From assembly GCF_010091925.1 (NCBI RefSeq), contig NZ_WVID01000011.1:1-64000 (forward strand): 64,000 nt of DNA. The letters are read 5' to 3'. The position numbers were made by a program, and so were the translations under genes. The first letter of the stretch is position 1, and the number at the start of each line of letters is the position of its first letter. Source of the stretch: Nostoc sp. B(2019). Its GTDB lineage: Bacteria; Cyanobacteriota; Cyanobacteriia; Cyanobacteriales; Nostocaceae. The notes below the pieces were generated by a model. The model saw only the letters and a program-made list of their open reading frames with translations. It was not told the DNA's origin and ran no database searches. Shown piece by piece: positions 56,021 through 64,000 of the stretch.

Positions 56021-56533
56021 TTAATGGCTGTTTAACTTCTGAGATTTTTCCTGAGCTTTTTGTGGCGTGGCGGTGAATGCCAGATTTTGCAAGATACCAC
56101 TTATAGTTAGTTGACCTGTAATTTTGCCTCTATCTACTAGTTGCATTTGAATTGTGACTGAGTTAATTTGATTATTTTGCAGTCGAGAGATATTACAAAG
56201 GATGGATCTGTCAACTGTTCCAGATAAATTCAACTGCTGATTTCTCAGCATCATACCCGTAAGCGAGTGCTTTACGTTAATATCTGCGTTAGTATTTGCT
56301 GGTAATAAAGAGGCATTCAAGTAGATACCTGATTGCTGAAGATTTAATATCAAGGCATCTGATTTTTCACACAGCGGCAAATTTTCAGCTAGTGTCAGAC
56401 GATAAAAACCATTAATTGCGGGAGGAGCTTGAAGATTGTTTTCCCCGTAAGCGGTTACGACTTTAAACAAAAGTAGCACTGAACTTATTGCTACTCCATA
56501 AAAAGTTAAAGATTTGAAGTTGAAATGATTCAT
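56021..56533 (-). CDS. Uncharacterised secreted or anchored protein
   Basis: 170 residues from ATG 56533; an upstream start would overlap the antiporter end. Signal segment about 10-28 (YGVAISSVLLLFKVVTAYG). The mature part looks beta-rich: NGFYRLTLAENLPLCEKSDALILNLQQSG, LTGMMLRNQQLNLSGTV and a C-terminal GQLTISGILQNLAF, with two cysteines (about 54 and 112) that may form a disulfide. No family recognised. The start is 5 bases after the antiporter stop, so it is almost certainly in one operon with it and may be an accessory periplasmic protein. Confidence 0.6.
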   Translation of the reverse strand: MNHFNFKSLTFYGVAISSVLLLFKVVTAYGENNLQAPPAINGFYRLTLAENLPLCEKSDALILNLQQSGIYLNASLLPANTNADINVKHSLTGMMLRNQQLNLSGTVDRSILCNISRLQNNQINSVTIQMQLVDRGKITGQLTISGILQNLAFTATPQKAQEKSQKLNSH

Positions 56534-56537
56534 AGTT

Positions 56538-58742
56538 TCACATCCCAACTTTTGATTCTTGACTACCAACATCAGGAAGCATGGAGGCCAGGTGAGAGGT
56601 AAGCTGACTGTAGCGGCGGGTAATTAGTAGGGAGGAGCGGCATTCAATAGCTAGTTGATCTGTATATCGTCCCAGGGTTTGACGCTCAATCCCCCAAGTA
56701 CGGCTAGTACCAGCAATTGTTAGATCAACACCTTCTGAGGCTGTAACTACAGCTTGGATTGGATCTGGAGCTTCGATAATTTTGATGTCTATGCGATCGC
56801 GTACACTAGTAGGCAATTGCTCCATCATCGTATGCAGTTCGTAACTCAATTCTTCCTTGATATGATTCGCTGCTACTTGTAGTATTTGCAACATATAATT
56901 CTCATGATTGATTAGCAGTCTCAGCGCAAGTATCAATGCCAGGTCATCATGAATATTTGCGGAATAAGGCACTAACAAGCTTTCTAATCGCTCGCTTCCC
57001 TTGTCTACAAAAACTGCCACATCAACTGGCGCATTAGTCAGAATTTGCCCGACTCGTCCACCTAAGCGATTGCTACTAAAAGCTGGACGATGCCACCCCA
57101 CTAAAATTAAATCTGCTTGCTCTAATGCGGCAATCTGTGTTGTTTCCCGCGCGACATTGCTAGATATGCGAACCATAGGATGCACATGAGATTGTGTTTC
57201 TGGTGGTTCGAGAGTATTAATCAATTCTGCTAGCTGCTGGCGGCGCTGTGCGATTAATCGGTCTGCCTCAACTGGAGTGCTTTCAAAGGCATAGTCTTCT
57301 TCAAATTCAATCAAGCTCAAGGGATTAACAATGGCGGGTTGTTGGTAGTCCAGAGCAATGCCTGCGGTGGGCAGCGCGATCGCTACAGCTAATTGCACCA
57401 AACCTTTTTGTGTAGTGGGATTAGCAATCGGTACTAAAATCCGGTAGGGACGAGTGTAAGCTTCACTAGCAGCATCTATGCCTGCTTCTGTTTCCAATTC
57501 TGGTTCCACTACATCTAACATGATCAGCTTTTTCGGATACGTCCATTCCAGCAGTGGCGAGGTCATGAATGTGGTTACTAAAGCCATGATGACCAACATG
57601 GTAAATACTAAAGGCGAAATAACCCCTAACTCCAAACCAATATTTAGCACTATCAGCTCGGTCAAACCACGAGTATTCATCAACCAACCAAGTGCCGCTG
57701 CTTCCCGCTTATTAATGCCACTGACGCGAGCTGCTACATAAGTGCCTATATACTTGCCTGCGATCGCCACTACTAAAACCAATGCACACAGCAACCATAA
57801 TTCAGGACGGTTAAGCAAGCCAATTTGCGTCCGCAAACCACTGTAGGCAAAAAATATTGGTAGTAAAAATATCAGCACGAAATCTTCAGTTTTTACCGCC
57901 AATTCCCGCACTAAATCTGCATTCTTGGGCATTGCTGCGCCCAGGAGAAATGCTCCAAAAATTAAGTGAATGCCGATTAGTTCAGTGATCAGTGCAGACG
58001 CAACCACTGCCATATAAATCAGAGCTAGAACCAATTGGCTAAGGCGTCCAGTGCGGCGATAATGAGTAGCCAGACGTTGCAAGAACCAACGTCCCACCGT
58101 CAGCATAAAAGCAATGTAGACTAAGCTCTCGATAATTGTGGGGACTGCACCAGCAAAGTTACCTGTACGAGCTACAGCGATCGCTACTGCTAATAAGCAC
58201 CAAGCTGTCGCATCATCGACTGCGGCACAAGTTAACGCCAAGGTTCCTAAGCGTGTCCCCTGCAAATTATTTTCAGTAATAATTCGTGCTAGCACTGGAA
58301 AAGCAGTAATTGACATTGCTGCCCCTAAAAACAAGGCAAAGGTGGTAAAAGATACACTAGCATTGGAAACCAGGGGATAAAGCAGCAACGCTAGCAATGT
58401 TCCTAAAGAAAACGGCGCTAAAATGCTTACGTGAGAAGTGAGAATTGCTACTTCTAATTGTCCACTCAAGTATTTTGGATTTAGCTCTAATCCAATTAGA
58501 AACATGAAAAATATTAGTCCCACCTGAGACAAAACATTTAGAAAAGGAATAGTGTCTGGTGGGAACAAGGTAACTGCTGTATGGGGGGCAATCCAACCAA
58601 ATAAAGACGGGCCGAGCATAATCCCCGCGACAATTTCACCAATTACTAGCGGTTGATTAATTGACCGAAATGCCAGCCCTATTAGCCGCGACAGTCCAAT
58701 AACAATCAGCACCTCAACCAGAACGAGAATAATTGTGTGCAT
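56538..58742 (-). CDS. CPA2-type cation/proton antiporter with Usp-like tail
   Basis: 734 residues. The N-terminal domain (about 1-410) has 12-13 helices of the Na+/H+ exchanger (KefB/NapA) type: GEIVAGIMLGPSLFG, MFLIGLELNPK, AAMSITAFPVLARI and the ion-site pair Asp-Asp in CAAVDDATAWCLL. MNTRGLTELIVLNIGLELGVI is also conserved. The C-terminal 300 residues hold two Usp-like alpha-beta modules (DLILVGWHR, VDLTIAGTSR) that may sense nucleotides. Probable role in Na+ or K+ and pH balance. A second, tail-less antiporter is encoded upstream. Confidence 0.85.
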   Translation of the reverse strand: MHTIILVLVEVLIVIGLSRLIGLAFRSINQPLVIGEIVAGIMLGPSLFGWIAPHTAVTLFPPDTIPFLNVLSQVGLIFFMFLIGLELNPKYLSGQLEVAILTSHVSILAPFSLGTLLALLLYPLVSNASVSFTTFALFLGAAMSITAFPVLARIITENNLQGTRLGTLALTCAAVDDATAWCLLAVAIAVARTGNFAGAVPTIIESLVYIAFMLTVGRWFLQRLATHYRRTGRLSQLVLALIYMAVVASALITELIGIHLIFGAFLLGAAMPKNADLVRELAVKTEDFVLIFLLPIFFAYSGLRTQIGLLNRPELWLLCALVLVVAIAGKYIGTYVAARVSGINKREAAALGWLMNTRGLTELIVLNIGLELGVISPLVFTMLVIMALVTTFMTSPLLEWTYPKKLIMLDVVEPELETEAGIDAASEAYTRPYRILVPIANPTTQKGLVQLAVAIALPTAGIALDYQQPAIVNPLSLIEFEEDYAFESTPVEADRLIAQRRQQLAELINTLEPPETQSHVHPMVRISSNVARETTQIAALEQADLILVGWHRPAFSSNRLGGRVGQILTNAPVDVAVFVDKGSERLESLLVPYSANIHDDLALILALRLLINHENYMLQILQVAANHIKEELSYELHTMMEQLPTSVRDRIDIKIIEAPDPIQAVVTASEGVDLTIAGTSRTWGIERQTLGRYTDQLAIECRSSLLITRRYSQLTSHLASMLPDVGSQESKVGM

Positions 58743-58962
58743 GGTTCCTCAAAAGCGACTATCCGGTTTCCTTAAGATGATTCTTTAAATTAATGGAAAA
58801 TGTCAACCTTGTTAAACACACTTAAAGTTAATTCGCCCTTAGTTGTGATGTCAATTGTTACAACACAGTTCCAGCAATGAAAGCAGTTATAACCAGAATT
58901 CAAAGATAGGTATTTAACCAAGATATACGTAATTGATACCTCAAAATTCTGCTCTATTGTTC

Positions 58963-60252
58963 TTAAACTGAAGATTTTTCATAGCTTGTACCTTGTAACA
59001 AAAAGGCAATTAATGGCGATGCCATCAGTGTAGTAATAATCGCCATAATAACCATGATCGTAAATAAAGTTGGAGTGATTATACCTTGTTCAAGACCGAC
59101 ATTGAGAATGATTAACTCCATTAAACCACGAGCATTCATTAATGAGCCAATAATCGCTGAATTACGCCAATCCTCACCCCCAAGCCTTGCTGCCAGTGTA
59201 CAAGAAACACCTTTACCAAGAATAGCGATCGCAATAATTAAGATTGTTATTCCCCATAAAGTAGGTGTGTTTACCAGTCCAATTTGAGTATTAAGTCCAG
59301 AGAAAACAAAGAAAATCGGCAGTAGAAATGAAGTAGTGAAAAACTCGGTATATTGGCGAATTTGTTGGGCAAATTCTCCACGTGGCATCACTGCTCCAAG
59401 TACAAATGCACCGAATATCGCATATATGCCCGTGGCATCAGTAAACCAAGCACAGAATGTCAAAACTATTAACAATAAAGTCAGGGTTTGCCTACTCACG
59501 CCTGCATCACGTTTTGTCATGCGTGTGAAGATGCTAAGTACAGGTTGCCCTACAAAAATTGCAAACAATACATAAATAATGCCACCACCAATTGCTAAGA
59601 CAGCAATGCTCATAGAATTTTTCACACTAGCAAGCACAATTGCTAGCAAGCACCAAGCAACTCCATCATCAACTGATGCTGCACCTAAAGCTAAAGTACC
59701 AAAGCGGGTTTTTGCCAAACCGCGTTCGTAAATGATTCTAGCTAACATGGGAAAGGCGGTAATAGTCATCGACGCACCAAGGTATAAAGCAGCAGCCCAA
59801 GGTGTTACATTTGGTTGGAAAAAATTGCCATTGTTGTACAGTAAAAAAGAGGCGATCGCTCCTAAGATAAATGGAGTAATAATTCCGGCAGCAGATAGCA
59901 ATCCCGCACTTTTAATATGATGTTTTAAGAGTTTGGTATTAAACTCCAGCCCAATCAAAAACATATAAATTGCTAACCCAATTTGGCTGATAGCATATAA
60001 AATCGACATCGATGGGTTAGGTATTTTGCTTCCTAGTGCAGTCAAAATAGGAAGTTTGGGAAACAGCCATTGCTGCAAATCTGGCGTTATCAAGCCCAAA
60101 AGTGATGGCCCTAGCATGACACCTGCGATCATTTCACAAACAACATCGGTTTGACCGAGATAACGTCGTCCTAAAATCGTGACAATGCGACAAGTGATTA
60201 AAATTATGGTGAGTTGTAGAAAGAGCTTGGTAACTAGGTCAAAATTCGACAT
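58963..60252 (-). CDS. CPA2-type cation/proton antiporter
   Basis: 429 residues, about 12 helices, no regulatory tail. It shares the layout of the neighbour: CEMIAGVMLGPSLLGL, MFLIGLEFNTK, SMTITAFPMLARIIYERGL, Asp-Asp in ASVDDGVAWCLLA and MNARGLMELIILNVGLEQGII. The close likeness to the gene at 56538 suggests an old duplication with one copy losing or gaining the tail. 220 bases separate the two genes. Both read the same way. Confidence 0.85.
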   Translation of the reverse strand: MSNFDLVTKLFLQLTIILITCRIVTILGRRYLGQTDVVCEMIAGVMLGPSLLGLITPDLQQWLFPKLPILTALGSKIPNPSMSILYAISQIGLAIYMFLIGLEFNTKLLKHHIKSAGLLSAAGIITPFILGAIASFLLYNNGNFFQPNVTPWAAALYLGASMTITAFPMLARIIYERGLAKTRFGTLALGAASVDDGVAWCLLAIVLASVKNSMSIAVLAIGGGIIYVLFAIFVGQPVLSIFTRMTKRDAGVSRQTLTLLLIVLTFCAWFTDATGIYAIFGAFVLGAVMPRGEFAQQIRQYTEFFTTSFLLPIFFVFSGLNTQIGLVNTPTLWGITILIIAIAILGKGVSCTLAARLGGEDWRNSAIIGSLMNARGLMELIILNVGLEQGIITPTLFTIMVIMAIITTLMASPLIAFLLQGTSYEKSSV

Positions 60253-60397
60253 TTTACTTCCTTGAGCACAAATTAAGAAGATATTGAGGGAGTTAAATAT
60301 AGCACTTTTAAGTCAACAAGACACATCAGTAGAAAAACAACAGCAAAAGTACAGATACGTGAATGTTCGCGTCTCTGATTAGAGAATTATTAAGACT

Positions 60398-60448
60398 AAG
60401 ATTCCCGACTTCTTTAAGAAGTCGGGAATCTTGAAGTCGGGAATCTTG
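60398..60448. repeat. 17-bp perfect palindrome with a third partial copy
   Basis: AAGATTCCCGACTTCTT (60398-60414) and AAGAAGTCGGGAATCTT (60416-60432) are perfect inverted arms with one base between. GAAGTCGGGAATCTTG repeats at 60433-60448. It lies between two minus-strand genes and can act as a terminator-like cruciform. Confidence 0.7.
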
Positions 60449-60469
60449 TTATTCAGAATATATGAAGAT

Positions 60470-60922
60470 TTATAACCACTCCCCACCTCGGAAACGCCAA
60501 CGGGGAAATATAATTCGCATGAGGCTTTGCGAAGCAATAAAAACTGCTAACCAAACAAAGCTGTAATGTACAAGAAAAGCTCCTGGCGATAGTTCTTCTT
60601 TTGCCAGAGGTATTGGTAAAAAGCCAAAGATTTTTATCCCACAGAAGACAAATAATAATTCCCAGATACCAGCTAAGAGTTGATAAACTGCGGGCCAATC
60701 CCTATCCCAGCGAGATTTTTGAAGATGGTTATAAAGTATATCCCAACCTAAGCCAAAGATAGCAATATAACTGAGGATCCAAAAATAAACTGAGTTAGCA
60801 CCAGGCCCAACTAAGCCTATTGCAAAGGGCAAGGATACCAACACCCCGACAGTAGCAAGTAGTAATAATCGAGTTTGCCAACGACCTAATAAAGTTGGAG
60901 TCATAAAATTACTGAATAACAA
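60470..60922 (-). CDS. Uncharacterised four-helix membrane protein
   Basis: 150 residues, mostly membrane: hydrophobic segments at about 16-34, 44-62, 82-101 and 112-133. Between the second and third is the charged HLQKSRWDRDWPAVYQ. It ends in a basic tail RIIFPRWRFRGGEW. I do not recognise a family name, although the protein looks like a conserved cyanobacterial type. Its stop is about 20 bases from the palindrome at 60398-60448. No enzyme motif is seen. Confidence 0.6.
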   Translation of the reverse strand: MLFSNFMTPTLLGRWQTRLLLLATVGVLVSLPFAIGLVGPGANSVYFWILSYIAIFGLGWDILYNHLQKSRWDRDWPAVYQLLAGIWELLFVFCGIKIFGFLPIPLAKEELSPGAFLVHYSFVWLAVFIASQSLMRIIFPRWRFRGGEWL

Positions 60923-61047
60923 ATAATAAAAATATGGGAGTTTTTTAGATTAGTTGTGAAATGCACTTTACTCCCAGTCATATTCAAAAAACCAGCAAAA
61001 GTTTGGTGTTTTGTGCAAGGAAGGAAAATACAAAAGTAATTATATAT

Positions 61048-61761
61048 TTAGGGCGATCGCAATTTAGAATGATAAGCTGCTAATGGTTTCCAATTAAGCA
61101 CATCCTCTAACAAAGCTTGATATCCTAGCGTATTAGGATGAAGACCATCTTCACTCAAGCGTTTGAGTCGCCAAGCTTCACCGCGTTCCATCCATTGCCC
61201 GAAAATATCCAGATAGGGAATTTGCCTTTTGGAGCAAGCAATTTGAGTAGCTGTTTTATAGCGGTATTGTTCGGCATGATTGTAGTAAAAGCAATCTAGA
61301 AATGGCATTTTGGCTTCATTCACTGGAACCATGCCTACAAATAATACCGGACAGAGTTGCTGTGCTAAATCTAGTAAAAAAGCGATTTCCGATTCAAATA
61401 TGGCAAAATCTGTATAATTGCGTCCATCAGGACGAGTTAACCGCGCTGAGTCATTCACGCCTACTGATAAAATAATTAAGTCGGGAACACGATTTCGCAA
61501 TTCACCTCGATGGCGAAATTCCACTTCTAGCCTTTGTGCTACTTGCTGTGTGCGATCGCCTCGTACTCCTAAGTTATATAAAACATGACCGGGACTATCC
61601 GGCAACATCCACCACCGCCGCAGTTGCTCAACCCAGCCTCCTCTTTCCGGGTCGCCGAATCCATAGACTAAGCTATCTCCCAGTGCGATAATCTTCAAAG
61701 GCTGGCATTGATTCGGTGGTACAGACAGCTGCATTGAGGAAGTAGCTTGAAATGTTTGCAT
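61048..61761 (-). CDS. SGNH/GDSL-type esterase
   Basis: 237 residues with all SGNH blocks: block I IIALGDSLVYGFGD with nucleophile Ser30, block II Gly in LGVRGDRTQQ, block III SVGVNDSARL with the Asn, and block V DGLHPNTLGY with Asp and His. No signal peptide is obvious (a Gln-rich start precedes strand 1), so it is likely cytoplasmic. Substrate probably an acyl or acetyl ester, possibly of lipid or sugar. It is followed by the membrane protein at 60470. Confidence 0.85.
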   Translation of the reverse strand: MQTFQATSSMQLSVPPNQCQPLKIIALGDSLVYGFGDPERGGWVEQLRRWWMLPDSPGHVLYNLGVRGDRTQQVAQRLEVEFRHRGELRNRVPDLIILSVGVNDSARLTRPDGRNYTDFAIFESEIAFLLDLAQQLCPVLFVGMVPVNEAKMPFLDCFYYNHAEQYRYKTATQIACSKRQIPYLDIFGQWMERGEAWRLKRLSEDGLHPNTLGYQALLEDVLNWKPLAAYHSKLRSP

Positions 61762-61828
61762 CTTATAGAAGAATATATTTTACATCTTTACAAGATTCTA
61801 TACATTTCTACACCATTAATGAGTATTT

Positions 61829-62716
61829 TTACGCTTCATCTTGATAAGCGTTGACCAAGTAGGGGACTGCTGCATCTCGGCGCGGCCAATTCTGGGAAAG
61901 GAAGCGAACTAGCAAAGGCAAAGTTACTAGCATTAGTAAGACACCTAGCCACCAGTTAGAACGTAGTTGTTCTAGACTATTTACCGCTGAGGTAGGATTC
62001 GACCCACTAGAGAACAGTCCCATTGTCACCGCTAGAAAATTATTCAATGCATGGCAAGCGATCGGTACAATCAGCGTGCGGGTTTTGATGTATAACACCC
62101 CCATGATTATCCCAAATATGGACAATCCCAAAACATTGGCGTGTAAAATTCCAAATAAAAGCGACGAAATGACCAAGGCAGATCGAATACCCCACTTAGC
62201 CGCCCAGCGCTGTAAAATAATACCCCGGAAGAGAAATTCCTCTGCGATCGGGCCAATCACCACATAAACGATCGCTGCTAGCAAGTTGTCAAACAAAGGT
62301 GCAGTACTTCTAGGAGTTGGATTAGTAGCAACCTGGCGGAGAACTCCCTCCACAAAGGAAGGTGCGACTAATAACAGTAGGTAAAATGATACAAGGAATG
62401 CACTGAGTGAAAACAGGATGGTGAGAATTACCAAGCCTACTGTCTGTAACCACTTGTGATTTTTTGGCACTCTACCTAATACGTACTTAAGATTAATTCC
62501 AAAGCGTTTGAAATCTGCCAGTTCCCAGAGGCAAAGCAACCCAAATATTAAGATGTAGAGGATCAACGGTACAACTTGATTGTTGAATTTAAGACCACTG
62601 ATTCCTTGTACAAAGCCTAGTGCAAAGCCAAGACTCAACGAGATCAACAAACCCCGCAATAGCAAATTGCGAACCTTGAGCTTACGGAATGGATTATCGA
62701 GATTTTGATCTGTCAT
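61829..62716 (-). CDS. CPBP-family intramembrane metalloprotease
   Basis: 295 residues with about eight helices. Motif 1 EEFLFR (Glu159, Glu160, Arg164), motif 2 FGILHAN with His192 and Asn194, and motif 3 in ACHALNNFLA are the catalytic set of the CPBP (Rce1/Abi-like) proteases. Such proteins cleave within membranes; plant and cyanobacterial members have been proposed in stress response and bacteriocin immunity. The target is unknown. It starts 46 bases after the end of the oxidoreductase gene, so the two may form a transcript. Confidence 0.85.
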   Translation of the reverse strand: MTDQNLDNPFRKLKVRNLLLRGLLISLSLGFALGFVQGISGLKFNNQVVPLILYILIFGLLCLWELADFKRFGINLKYVLGRVPKNHKWLQTVGLVILTILFSLSAFLVSFYLLLLVAPSFVEGVLRQVATNPTPRSTAPLFDNLLAAIVYVVIGPIAEEFLFRGIILQRWAAKWGIRSALVISSLLFGILHANVLGLSIFGIIMGVLYIKTRTLIVPIACHALNNFLAVTMGLFSSGSNPTSAVNSLEQLRSNWWLGVLLMLVTLPLLVRFLSQNWPRRDAAVPYLVNAYQDEA

Positions 62717-62762
62717 AGATGGATGATAGGCGATCGCCTATAATTTCTTTACTTTCACTTAA

Positions 62763-64000
62763 CTAAGGCGATTGATTCAACACCCACTTCAACCATTGCC
62801 CATAGGAACTTACAGTATTCAAATATTGGACTCCAGGCGCACGGGCGGCGACGAGTCCATCAACGGCAACTAATGCGGCGTACTGCAAGCCCAAAAAACT
62901 ATCAACTGCTGCATAAGGGCCACCGAGGGTAATCGCTCCAGCTGCATACATCTGACCTCTGCCACTTCGCATTTCTATCAACTCAAAATTGTTCGCCACA
63001 ACCAAGCGCCCCAAGTGATTCAGCGGCAGATTGTAATGTTTTACCAAATCGTCTAATAAAGGATTTGTTTCTACCTTGGCATCTAGTCCAGTAGCATCAA
63101 CAATAAAATCAGCTGCCAGATTCATTTCCCCAAAGCCTTTTTCCCGGATACGGGTAATAGTGCGGTTTTGGGCATCTCGTTCTACACCCAGTACTTCACC
63201 GAAGGTAATTTGATACCAGCCTTCGCTTAGCCCTTGTTCAGTGATGCGTTGCCAGTCATGGCGGTCAGCTGTAGTCGTACCGCCCCAATCCGCTAGTAGG
63301 CGCTTGCGTTCATCAGGACTAGCTTTTTCTAACATAACGCGGAGTTCACCACCCCAACAGGCTTTAGGCCAGTTAAATGGTTGAAATTCGTAATGATTTT
63401 TGACTAAACGCTGGGCAGTTTGAAATTTATTACCTTGGGGTTTAGGCGATCGCATCAAATGCAAAACTGTAATATTCTGATTTTGCTTTCTTGCCTCATA
63501 AATGCGCTGGACGACACGCGAAGCGACAATTCCCCGCCCCCGAATCAACACCGTACCACCCTGTTGCTCTAGTTGTTGGTAAACATGATCGTGTGCTTCA
63601 TAAGCATTCACGACCGACTTAAAATCTTGATATTTTTCTCTATAAGCTTGCAAATCTGGAAGAAACTGAATGGCTGGGTAGCCAGTAGCTAAATGTAAAT
63701 AACGACTAACTAAAAAAGCATAATTTCCTGGGCCGCGAGAATAGGCTACGCAATACCTGCCATCATCAGTTTTGCGAATTCCCCTAACTCGCCCATAGCG
63801 ATAAATTTGATTCCAGCCAATGCGCTTCGCTTCTCGGTCAATGGAATTAAAGACATTACCTGCACGAGGTGTATAAGTTTCAGCGAATGTTGGTTCAGCA
63901 AATACCTGCCACAGATATCTGAATGCTGAGTTGATCTTACCTTGGGTGAAATCATACCAAGATTCTCGCAGAGCATAGCTAGGCCAGCCCCAAATATTAT
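62763..64000 (-). CDS. FAD/NAD(P)-binding oxidoreductase, 5' end beyond window
   Basis: The open frame continues from the stop at 62763 through 64000 with no stop, so at least 412 residues are seen and the true start is outside. A TTG at 63653 is an internal codon, not a start. Motifs: a Rossmann segment GGTVLIRGRGIVASRVVQRI, FIVDATGLDAKVETNPLL (ATG motif) and GRGQMYAAGAITLGGPYAAVDSFLGLQ near the end. It resembles large single-chain flavoprotein monooxygenases or lysine N-hydroxylase-like proteins, but the substrate is unknown. Confidence 0.75.
   Translation of the reverse strand, partial: NIWGWPSYALRESWYDFTQGKINSAFRYLWQVFAEPTFAETYTPRAGNVFNSIDREAKRIGWNQIYRYGRVRGIRKTDDGRYCVAYSRGPGNYAFLVSRYLHLATGYPAIQFLPDLQAYREKYQDFKSVVNAYEAHDHVYQQLEQQGGTVLIRGRGIVASRVVQRIYEARKQNQNITVLHLMRSPKPQGNKFQTAQRLVKNHYEFQPFNWPKACWGGELRVMLEKASPDERKRLLADWGGTTTADRHDWQRITEQGLSEGWYQITFGEVLGVERDAQNRTITRIREKGFGEMNLAADFIVDATGLDAKVETNPLLDDLVKHYNLPLNHLGRLVVANNFELIEMRSGRGQMYAAGAITLGGPYAAVDSFLGLQYAALVAVDGLVAARAPGVQYLNTVSSYGQWLKWVLNQSP

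Noticed and set aside
63651-63653. TTG as start of the oxidoreductase gene
   Set aside because: The frame stays open upstream to the window edge with protein-like sequence (for example YSRGPGNYAFLVSRYLHLA), so it is an internal Leu codon.

Overview
The window is chromosomal DNA from a filamentous, Nostoc/Anabaena-like (Nostocales) cyanobacterium. Evidence: many HIP1 octamers (GCGATCGC), tandem 7-bp repeats (STRR type) and small palindromic dispersed repeats in the spacers, an ndhN gene of the cyanobacterial NDH-1 complex, CGLD27, DUF3318 and DUF3172 genes, AMIN and matrixin-type proteins, and a ribosomal-protein cluster lacking rpsN and rpmD. The order natF-natG-natH-bgtA and the rplC...rpmE cluster beside a divergent ndhN match what I remember of Anabaena sp. 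PCC 7120; I could not check this by alignment.

Layout. 1-1700: a small secreted SH3-like protein and a toxin-antitoxin remnant whose YoeB toxin carries an in-frame stop. 1768-5172: a Tat-exported PhoX-like protein, and a LysR regulator divergent from a methyltransferase. 5279-9416: a polar amino-acid ABC transporter on the minus strand (natF, natG, natH, bgtA). 10048-13641: YbjN-like and DUF3318 proteins, queE, and an unusual STAS-sugar transferase fusion. 14160-18120: a glycosyltransferase, rsfS, CGLD27 and a Rhizobium-type asparaginase. 18168-21123: initiator tRNA with terminator, a membrane GTPase and an orphan C5 DNA methyltransferase. 21293-26470: deoC, recO, an MFS transporter and a glycosyltransferase. 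26527-32756: minus-strand gpmI-secG-matrixin, an ABC-F ATPase, an XRE regulator and an unknown plus-strand gene.

32766-50900 is a long minus-strand cluster with the translation and export core. In transcription order: rplC, rplD, rplW, rplB, rpsS, rplV, rpsC, rplP, rpmC, rpsQ, rplN, rplX, rplE, rpsH, rplF, rplR, rpsE, rplO, secY, adk, infA, rpmJ, rpsM, rpsK, rpoA, rplQ, truA, rplM, rpsI, rpmE, prfA. Some junctions overlap by one to eight bases. Others are filled with tandem heptamers and nested palindromes. A 1.2-kb spacer separates rplC from divergent ndhN. 52612-64000 holds a GNAT enzyme, an ABC-2 permease, DUF3172 and AMIN proteins, two CPA2-type cation/proton antiporters (one with a Usp-like tail), an SGNH esterase, a CPBP protease and an FAD-type oxidoreductase that runs off the right edge.

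I see no CRISPR array, rRNA, prophage or intact transposase, and no convincing new defence or biosynthetic system. The most distinctive content is the STAS-sugar transferase fusion and the repeats, which have entered essential operons and even reading frames (methyltransferase, recO, truA, rpsC).
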